The translations under genes and the position numbers were made by a program. Shown piece after piece: positions 7,229-13,146 of a DNA stretch of 64,000 nt; positions within the stretch are counted from its first letter, which is position 1; each line of letters starts with the position of its first letter. The DNA is from Paraflavitalea soli (GTDB taxonomy: Bacteria; Bacteroidota; Bacteroidia; Chitinophagales; Chitinophagaceae). The stretch lies in assembly GCF_003555545.1 (NCBI RefSeq), contig NZ_CP032157.1:6080546-6144545 (forward strand), given 5' to 3'. The notes beneath the pieces were generated by a model. It was not told where the DNA came from and ran no database searches. It saw only the letters and a program-made list of their open reading frames with translations.

Positions 7229-8992
7229 ATGCATATCCTTTGGAAATATTTACATCCCCAGCGTTGGCTGGTATTGCTCTCCCTGGTGCTGGCCGCTATC
7301 GCCCAGGTATTGTCATTGATCGACCCCATCATCTTTGGTAAGATCATTGATGATTATGCCGGGCAGATCAACCTGCGCCCCCGCAATGAGCTCATCAAAG
7401 GTGTGCTCTGGTGGCTGGCCATAGCGGTGGGCGTGGCCCTCCTGGCCAGGGTCGCCAAAGCCTTCCAGGATTATACCACCCGCCTCGCCGTGCAGAAATT
7501 TGGTATGCAGATATTCAATGACGGCCTCCGGCAGACCCTCCGCCTTTCTTTCAATGAATACGAAGAACAACGCAGCGGCGAGACCATGGCCATCCTCCAG
7601 AAAGTGCGCACCGACACCGAAAAATTTATCACCTCTTTTATTAATATTTTGTTCTCCTCCCTCGTAGGCGTGGGATTTCTGATCTGGTATGCCATTACCA
7701 AACACTGGGCCCTCATCCCCGTATTTATCATCGGCGTACTCGTACTGGGAACCCTTACCGGCATGCTGAGCCGCAAAATGAAAGCCCTCCAGCGTTCCAT
7801 CAACCGCGAGACCAACCGCATGGCAGGCATTATCACCGAATCACTGCGCAATATTGAGCTGGTACGCAGCCTGGGCCTCACCTTTCCCGAGATCAGGCGC
7901 CTGCGCGAATACACTTTCCGCATTTTCCAGCTTGAAATGGAGAAGACCCGACAAACACGTACCCTCAGCTTCCTCCAGGGCACTGTGCTTAATGTGTTGA
8001 AGCAGTCCATTCTCTTCATCCTCCTCTGGCTCATTTTCGGAGGCGTACTCAGCACCGGTGAGCTCATCAGTATGCAGTTTATTTCCAATGCCATCTTTGG
8101 CCCCTTGCAGGATGTGGGCAATATCATTGTTTTCTACCGCGAAGCTGAAGCCTCCCTCGTCGTGTTCGATACCCTTATGAGCAAGCCTATCGAACAAAGA
8201 CCGCCCGAACCAGTAGCCTTGAACCAATTGAATAACCTGCGTTTTGAACAGGTGGTATTCCGGCACTCCACCGCCAACCAAAATGCCATGGATGGTATCT
8301 CCTTTTCTGTGCAGACCGGCGATACCATTGCCTTTGTAGGACCTTCCGGTTCCGGTAAGTCCACCCTCGTTAAATTGTTGGTAGGATTGTATAAACCACA
8401 GGAGGGGATGATCTATTTCAACGATATCCCTGCCTCCCTCATCCGGTACAATGAACTGCGCAGGCAAATTGGCTTCGTAACCCAGGATACCCAGCTTTTT
8501 GCCGGCACCATCCGCGAAAACCTGCTCTTTGTAAAGCCCGATGCCACCGATGAAGACATGCTTGGCGCCATGGAAAAAGCAGCTGCTTCCAACCTGGTCA
8601 AGCGTACCGGGAAAGGATTGAATACCATATTGGGAGAAGGCGGACTCAAACTATCCGGTGGAGAAAAGCAACGCCTGTCCATTGCCCGCGCTTTATTGCG
8701 CCACCCCCGCCTCCTGATCTTTGATGAAGCCACTTCCGCACTCGACTCCCTGACCGAAGAAGCCATTACAGAAACCATCCGCGCCATCTCAGCCCAACGG
8801 CAGCAGATCACCATACTCATAGCCCACCGCCTGAGTACCATCATGCATGCCGATACCATTTATGTGTTGGAAAAAGGAAGGATCACCGAATCTGGTTCCC
8901 ATGATGAACTCCTCGTCCAGAAAGGCCTTTACTACGCCATGTGGCGCCAGCAGATCGGCGAACGCCGTATGGAGGTCTCAGAACCAGAGTAA
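7229..8992 (+). CDS. ABC exporter, fused membrane and ATPase domains (MsbA-like)
   Basis: This encodes 587 residues, the usual length of a half-transporter that works as a homodimer. Residues 1-320 form a six-helix ABC membrane domain. The nucleotide-binding domain (about 335-575) has Walker A GPSGSGKST (about 371-379), the signature LSGGEKQR, Walker B LLIFDEATSALD and the H-loop in AHRLS. Such exporters flip lipids or export drugs or peptides across the inner membrane; no adjacent gene points to a substrate, and no peptidase domain is present. A T-run with TTTTTTG and an A/T-rich box lie 15-40 bp upstream of the ATG and may be the promoter. Confidence 0.92.
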   Translation: MHILWKYLHPQRWLVLLSLVLAAIAQVLSLIDPIIFGKIIDDYAGQINLRPRNELIKGVLWWLAIAVGVALLARVAKAFQDYTTRLAVQKFGMQIFNDGLRQTLRLSFNEYEEQRSGETMAILQKVRTDTEKFITSFINILFSSLVGVGFLIWYAITKHWALIPVFIIGVLVLGTLTGMLSRKMKALQRSINRETNRMAGIITESLRNIELVRSLGLTFPEIRRLREYTFRIFQLEMEKTRQTRTLSFLQGTVLNVLKQSILFILLWLIFGGVLSTGELISMQFISNAIFGPLQDVGNIIVFYREAEASLVVFDTLMSKPIEQRPPEPVALNQLNNLRFEQVVFRHSTANQNAMDGISFSVQTGDTIAFVGPSGSGKSTLVKLLVGLYKPQEGMIYFNDIPASLIRYNELRRQIGFVTQDTQLFAGTIRENLLFVKPDATDEDMLGAMEKAAASNLVKRTGKGLNTILGEGGLKLSGGEKQRLSIARALLRHPRLLIFDEATSALDSLTEEAITETIRAISAQRQQITILIAHRLSTIMHADTIYVLEKGRITESGSHDELLVQKGLYYAMWRQQIGERRMEVSEPE

Positions 8993-9049
8993 CTTAAGGA
9001 AATAGGGTGGGTCACCCTGCGTGTGGGTTTGTGCCCGGAAGGGGTGGCT

Positions 9050-9219
9050 CACCCTTCTTTGCTGTGTCGCCTCACCCTTCTCTGTCGTGTCAAATCCCCC
9101 TTCTTTGTAATGTCGAATCCCCCTTCTTTGTCATGTCGAATCCTCCTTCTTTGTCATGTCGACCGCAGGGAGACATCCGCTATCGAAGCAAACGCACTGC
9201 CGACTGCCGATTGCCGTCC
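9050..9219. repeat. Composite element A: five 23-bp repeats, core, GCCGATT heptads
   Basis: Five consecutive 23-bp units occupy 9050-9164 (later units of the form CCCCCTTCTTTGTCATGTCG plus AAT). The last runs into GACCGCAGGGAG, then CTATCGAAGCAAACGCACTGC, broken here as CTATCGAAGC and AAACGCACTGC, and finally three heptads GCCGACT, GCCGATT, GCCGTCC (9199-9219). The next base starts the stop codon of the helicase gene. A second copy with the same order of parts is at 10601-10837. The DNA before it (9003-9050) has imperfect GGGTGGGTCACCC-type palindromes. Confidence 0.8.
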
Positions 9220-10542
9220 CTACTTCGCCACCTCGATCTTCACCTTCTTACCCTTGATCTTCTCCGTTTTGATTTGTTCTAATGTATGTCCTGCTTTGCT
9301 TTTTCGCACCGCTACAAAAGAAAAGAAGTCCTTCACTTCGATCAGCCCGATATCTTCTTTTTTCAACTGCCCTTTATTCGTCAGGAAGCCCACAATGTCC
9401 ACCTTGTTCACCTTGTCTTTCTTGCCGGCCGCAATAAATAAGGTTGTCCATACCGGCTTGGCGGGCAATTCTGTGGTGGCCGGTAGTTTGATCTCAGTAG
9501 GTGCTGGCTTGATATAAGGAGGCACATATTCATTGGGGCCTACCACCAGGATGGCTGTGCCGCTTTTGTCCATGCGGGCCGTGCGGCCGTTGCGATGCGT
9601 ATAAGATTCTTCCGTAGTGGGAAGCTGGAAATGTACAATGTACCGGATATTGGGAATATCCAGTCCGCGGGCTGCCAGGTCAGTAGTTACCAGCACGTTC
9701 GAACTGCCATTCCGGAATTTACACAGCGCACTATCCCGCTCCTGCTGCTCCATAGCCCCATGATAATACACATTGGGTATCCCTTTGTCCCTGATATAAG
9801 TACTGAGCTGCGCCACAAACTCCCGCTGGTTACAGAATACGATCGTCGACCGGTTGCCCAGCGCACAGATCAGCCGGAACAGCGTGTCTGTTTTGTCAAC
9901 CTCATTACTCCGCACCAGCTGGACCGCCAGGGCGGGCGACTTTTCACCCGTCAGGAAATTGATCTCCACAGCGTCCTTTAATCCTACAAAAGCCGGCACT
10001 GCTACCGCTTCTGTAGCCGAGGTCAGGATCCTTTTCTTCAAAGCCGGCAGCGAGCCGATCACGAAAGACATTTCCTCTTCAAAACCCGCTTCCAGCGATT
10101 TGTCAAACTCATCCAGCACCAGCGTCTCAATATGCGTAGTGACGATGTTCCCACGCCGGATATGGTCCGCCAGCCTGCCCGGTGTACCTACGATCAGTGC
10201 TGGTGCTTGCTTCAGGTTGTTTTCCTCCGTTTCCCGCAAATGCCCGCCATAACAGCAGGTGATCTTGAAACCACTTCCCATTTTTTTGAACACCTGCTCG
10301 ATCTGCATGGCCAGTTCCCGCGAAGGCACAATGATCAGCGCCTGCGTTACCCGGCTGCTCCTGTCCAGCAATTGTGTTACCGGCAGCAGGAAGGCGAGGG
10401 TCTTACCCGAGCCCGTATCCGACAGCAGCAACACCGCATCGGAGTTCTTATTGGCTTCCAGCGAAGCCTCCTGCATTTCATTCAACGCATCAATTTGCAA
10501 ATTGGAAAGCGTGTCCGCGATAGAAAAAGAAGATACTTGCAT
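9220..10542 (-). CDS. DEAD-box RNA helicase with DbpA-type RNA-binding tail
   Basis: Starting from the ATG at 10542 the protein has 440 residues (the frame opens six codons earlier at a TTG). Domain 1 has a Q-motif region, Walker A SDTGSGKT, PSRELA, TPGRL, a motif II that reads DEFD instead of DEAD, and SAT. Domain 2 has the ARGLDIP and HRNGRTAR motifs. The last 70 residues (VDIVGFLTNKG, IEVKDFFSFVAV) match the DbpA RNA-binding domain, which in E. coli DbpA docks on a 23S rRNA hairpin during 50S assembly. The same rRNA role is likely but inferred. A -7 box sits only 4 bp before the ATG, so the mRNA may be nearly leaderless. Confidence 0.88.
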   Translation of the reverse strand: MQVSSFSIADTLSNLQIDALNEMQEASLEANKNSDAVLLLSDTGSGKTLAFLLPVTQLLDRSSRVTQALIIVPSRELAMQIEQVFKKMGSGFKITCCYGGHLRETEENNLKQAPALIVGTPGRLADHIRRGNIVTTHIETLVLDEFDKSLEAGFEEEMSFVIGSLPALKKRILTSATEAVAVPAFVGLKDAVEINFLTGEKSPALAVQLVRSNEVDKTDTLFRLICALGNRSTIVFCNQREFVAQLSTYIRDKGIPNVYYHGAMEQQERDSALCKFRNGSSNVLVTTDLAARGLDIPNIRYIVHFQLPTTEESYTHRNGRTARMDKSGTAILVVGPNEYVPPYIKPAPTEIKLPATTELPAKPVWTTLFIAAGKKDKVNKVDIVGFLTNKGQLKKEDIGLIEVKDFFSFVAVRKSKAGHTLEQIKTEKIKGKKVKIEVAK

Positions 10543-10546
10543 TTCG

Positions 10547-10554
10547 CAAAAGTA
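10547..10554 (-). promoter_or_regulatory. -7 box just before the DEAD-box helicase start
   Basis: Read on the minus strand this is TACTTTTG, an exact TAnnTTTG match, separated by only four bases from the ATG at 10542. Transcription would start at or inside the start codon, which implies a leaderless or very short leader. No convincing -33 box is seen. Confidence 0.55.
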
Positions 10555-10600
10555 CGTCAAATCTCCCCGACCCCTGCGGGTTACCTGAAAGGCCCCGGGT

Positions 10601-10837
10601 CCCCTTCCTTGTCATTCCGGTCATCTTGTAGTTATTCCGGCCGCCCTGTACTCATTCCGATCGCGCTCTGTCATTCCGGTCGTTTTGTAGCTATTCCGTC
10701 GTCTTGCAGTCCTTCCGACCCCCTTATTGTCCTTCCGATCCCCTTATTGTCATCCCGACCGCAGGGAGGGATCTGCTATCGAAACAAAAGTTTTCGAAGC
10801 AAACGCACTGCTGATTCTCGAACGCCGATTGCCGACT
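10601..10837. repeat. Composite element B: eight 20-bp repeats, core, GCCGATT heptads
   Basis: Eight 20-bp units fill 10601-10760, each ending in a variant of GTCATTCCGACC. They lead into GACCGCAGGGAGGGATCTGC, then a TATCGAA segment that is partly duplicated around ACAAAAGTTTT, then GAAGCAAACGCACTGC, and end in heptads GCCGATT and GCCGACT (10824-10837). The last base is the first base of the stop codon (TCA on this strand) of the 143-residue gene. Order and core match element A at 9050. Cores of the GTCATCCCGACCGCAGGGAG type are known as dispersed repeats in Bacteroidota genomes. Confidence 0.8.
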
Positions 10838-11268
10838 CACTTACTCAGCATCCTGTTAAACTTCTCCAGCTCCGTGATCTCCGGGGGCGTAAGCGTTTCA
10901 TTGTTATTGTATTTCACCTGGAAGAAAAGCACCCTTTTGTGCTGGGGATATTTGGCGAGAATTCCTTCGATCATCTGCCCCACATGTTCGTCTTTGCTGT
11001 ACAAAGGTTTGGGTGGGGGAGGGGCAGACTTATAACGCGTAGGTTTTTTCATGATCACCGCTTCCAGCGTGGCCAGCTTGCCGTCGGGGATCGACTCAAC
11101 TTTCAGCGCTTTTTGGTAAAGCCCTTCCAGCTGCTTTTTACTCAACCCACCCCTTTCTTCGTATTGATGAGAAAGACTTTTGATGAAAGTAGAATCAGGC
11201 CTGGCCGCCAGCATGGCTTCCAGTACATCTTTGATCACATCAACGTCTATCTTCTTCTTTTGTAACAT
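10837..11268 (-). CDS. Unknown 143-residue protein with internal duplication
   Basis: This is a soluble, highly charged protein without signal peptide or membrane segment. Two similar blocks are visible: residues about 15-57 (LEAMLAARP, QYEERG, L-S-KKQLEGL) and about 99-143 (IEGILAKYP, KYNNNE, L-T-PEITEL), separated by a Pro-rich spacer (SAPPPPKP). Each block is predicted as two or three helices. I know no named family. A -7-like box TACTTTCG (minus strand, at 11280-11287) lies 11 bp before the ATG. Its stop codon overlaps the end of composite repeat element B. Confidence 0.72.
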   Translation of the reverse strand: MLQKKKIDVDVIKDVLEAMLAARPDSTFIKSLSHQYEERGGLSKKQLEGLYQKALKVESIPDGKLATLEAVIMKKPTRYKSAPPPPKPLYSKDEHVGQMIEGILAKYPQHKRVLFFQVKYNNNETLTPPEITELEKFNRMLSK

Positions 11269-11310
11269 AATTTGACCACCGAAAGTAGGAAAAAAGCGGG
11301 AGTTGCCCGA

Positions 11311-11589
11311 TCAGAACAGCCAGCAACAGGCCAGCAAAGCCAGTCCCAGCCCAAAAACGCCGCCGATGACCGAAGCTACCGCATCCATAAAATCATAAAC
11401 GCCGAGACCAGTTATAAGAGAGAAAAGCTCAAATCCATAACTGATGATGACCACGAGCGCAAGAACGATAAGTACCGACAGGCCGGCATTGTTCGGCATC
11501 AGCCACCAGCCCAATCCTTGTAGCACCGCACCCATCACGATGCCGGCGTAAAAATGTCTCCACTTATCAGGGGCTATGCTCTTAAACAA
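11311..11589 (-). CDS. Small membrane protein, unknown
   Basis: This encodes 92 residues with three or four hydrophobic segments covering most of the chain after residue 15. Conserved-looking polar elements are the N-terminal DKWRHFYAG and the C-terminal YDFMDAVASVIGG, a layout seen in small VanZ-like or DUF2279-like membrane proteins, but I cannot assign a family. The annotated start is a TTG at 11589 because no ATG precedes the conserved DKWRH stretch; a start a few codons further in is possible. It stands alone between two other minus-strand genes. Confidence 0.65.
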   Translation of the reverse strand: MFKSIAPDKWRHFYAGIVMGAVLQGLGWWLMPNNAGLSVLIVLALVVIISYGFELFSLITGLGVYDFMDAVASVIGGVFGLGLALLACCWLF

Positions 11590-11720
11590 AAGATAAAATT
11601 TTTAGGGATATGCCAGCAAGGCATACAGTAAAGATCGGCCTTGCCTACCTGTAAGATATGTTAAAATATAGACCCTCTCTCTCCTCCAGATCCCCTAAAT
11701 CCAAAAAATCCAGGTTCAGA

Positions 11721-12218
11721 CTACTCGATCTCCTCAAAAATACCCGTTTGTTTATTCTTCCGCACATTGTCCCAACTGAAGTAACGGCCATTCATAGCTA
11801 CATACACGCCGGGAGGTAGCGATTGTACGAAGGCCATGGCGCTACCCAGGTTGAACAATCCATCCGAGCTACCGAATTTGATGGGGATCATGGCCCCCGT
11901 CAGTACGATCGTTTTATTTTTGATGCTTTCAGCCAGCACTTTGGCAGTAATAGCCATCGTATCCGTACCATGCGTAATAATGATCTTGTCTTCTTCACAT
12001 TGCACACATTGGTGCACGATCAGTTCACGATCCTGTGTCGTCATATCCAGGCTGTCGATCATCATCAACGTCCTGATCACCACCGGCACTTTATTACGAC
12101 CCATTTCCAGCAGGTCATGCATCTGCGTATCCTTGAAGAACAGCTGACCATTCAGTTCATTGTACTCCTTGTCGAAAGTACCGCCGGTGATAAAAATACG
12201 AATGGGTTTAATAGGCAT
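11721..12218 (-). CDS. Single-domain asparaginase-like protein
   Basis: This encodes 165 residues, about half the length of a normal type I or II L-asparaginase (roughly 330). It corresponds to the N-terminal domain and keeps both threonine motifs of the active site: TGGTFD near residue 11 and THGTDTM near residue 83, followed by VLTGAMIP. The C-terminal domain, which helps form the dimer interface, is missing, and the frame ends at a normal stop with no sign of a second half in the following DNA. Short asparaginase-domain proteins of this size are a recurrent family in bacteria, so this is probably intact rather than truncated. Activity on asparagine is not proven by the sequence. Confidence 0.82.
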   Translation of the reverse strand: MPIKPIRIFITGGTFDKEYNELNGQLFFKDTQMHDLLEMGRNKVPVVIRTLMMIDSLDMTTQDRELIVHQCVQCEEDKIIITHGTDTMAITAKVLAESIKNKTIVLTGAMIPIKFGSSDGLFNLGSAMAFVQSLPPGVYVAMNGRYFSWDNVRKNKQTGIFEEIE

Positions 12219-12344
12219 AATACACGCATTTTGTGCCGGTGAAATTATAACAATAAAAACTGGAGAAGGGCAGATTTAGAAAATCTCAAGCTTCCATTCC
12301 ATTTGCTTCGTCGCTGTTTAAGAAGCGGGCAGATATGTTAAATG

Positions 12345-12650
12345 TTAATATAGCAGTGGGTTCATTTTCGTATGCCGTATTCTGATAACCCTGATTTCCT
12401 GCGCAGATACATGGTATGTAATACGATACTTGTAGAGCTCATAAGCCCTGTATGATCCATCGTTGTTTAAACGATACTTATCAGGAGAATGGTGTAACGG
12501 ATTTTTGAGAAGGGCTTTAATGGAGAGAAGGATATTGTGACTTACTTTTTCCGCATTTTGAAGGGAATCCTTTTTTATATATTCATAAATTTCCTTCAAT
12601 TGACGCTTTGCACTATTGTCTATTACAACAATCAGCGCCTGTTTTACCAT
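12345..12650 (-). CDS. RelE/ParE-family toxin
   Basis: This encodes 101 residues with the order helix-helix-beta sheet of the RelE/ParE fold. Typical elements are AKRQLKEIYEYIKKDS near the N-terminus, the middle SPDKYRLNNDGSYRAYELYKYRITYHV, and IRVIRIRHTKMNPLLY at the end, where R and H residues sit in the place of the family's active or gyrase-binding face. It may cut mRNA on the ribosome (RelE type) or inhibit gyrase (ParE type); the sequence alone does not decide. Its start overlaps the stop of the upstream gene by 7 bp, the arrangement expected for a translationally coupled antitoxin-toxin pair. Confidence 0.85.
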   Translation of the reverse strand: MVKQALIVVIDNSAKRQLKEIYEYIKKDSLQNAEKVSHNILLSIKALLKNPLHHSPDKYRLNNDGSYRAYELYKYRITYHVSAQEIRVIRIRHTKMNPLLY

Positions 12651-12877
12651 GATTGCATTTCTTTTTCCAACTCTTCGAGCGTAGTAAACTCTCCGTTATT
12701 GATACGCTCCATAGCCTCATCCAGCTCTTTATTATAGGCTGCTATTGTACTCGCACTCTTACTGCCTTCCTTTTTCCTTTTGATGAAAGATTTAAGAAGT
12801 TGCAAAACTGATTTTTTATCAGCCTCATCCAACTGCATAAAGTATTTGTTCATTTCCTGCTCCAACGCTTTTGCCAT
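12644..12877 (-). CDS. Putative antitoxin of the RelE/ParE pair
   Basis: This encodes 77 residues from the ATG at 12877, or 80 from the ATG at 12886. It is almost entirely helical and charged, and its C-terminal part (AYNKELDEAMERINNGEFTTLEELEKEM) is like the toxin-wrapping tails of many RelB/Phd-type antitoxins. No DNA-binding motif is obvious in the N-terminal half, though AKALEQEMNKYFMQLDEADKKSVLQLLKSF may dimerise. The call rests on size, position directly before the toxin and the 7-bp overlap. The frame continues upstream to 13135, but that part is A/T-rich and lacks coding character. Confidence 0.78.
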   Translation of the reverse strand: MAKALEQEMNKYFMQLDEADKKSVLQLLKSFIKRKKEGSKSASTIAAYNKELDEAMERINNGEFTTLEELEKEMQSW

Positions 12878-12892
12878 ATACACCATTTGATA

Positions 12893-12900
12893 CAAATTTA
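12893..12900 (-). promoter_or_regulatory. -7 box of the toxin-antitoxin operon
   Basis: On the minus strand this is TAAATTTG, an exact TAnnTTTG match, six bases before the ATG at 12886. Transcription would start close to that ATG, so the first ATG would be leaderless and the second (12877) would have a leader of about nine bases. The upstream DNA is very A/T-rich. Confidence 0.5.
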
Positions 12901-13146
12901 ATTTAAAAAACCAACTGTAAAAAGAAGCGCGCCGATCCTTTATTTTCTTTATCAAAGTCTCATAAGTCAATATAAGACAGCAGACATAAATATAATTAAT
13001 TATAATAGTATTTAAAATAAAAACCCTGCGTTGGCGTAAAGAACGCCTTAAAGGAACAGGTAGACAGTAAGTTGGACTATCAGGTTCCCCCCATCCTCGA
13101 AATCCAGCTTTCTTTTTATAGTTTAGCGCCAGCAAAAAATCAACAC

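Noticed and set aside
10132-11265. 377-codon open frame on the plus strand
   Set aside because: It crosses the helicase gene, the composite repeat element and the 143-residue gene in antisense; the middle part is repeat DNA translated.
11698-11720. Heptad array before the asparaginase stop codon
   Set aside because: AATCCAA and AAAATCC fit, but the phase is lost afterwards; it is too weak to list as a repeat feature.
12644-13135. 163-residue version of the antitoxin
   Set aside because: The N-terminal extension crosses the -7 box and very A/T-rich DNA; the start at 12877 or 12886 is far more likely.
13072-13146. Upstream extension of the MscS gene
   Set aside because: The signal peptide begins at 13147; the upstream 25 codons contain no conserved part and include the promoter region.
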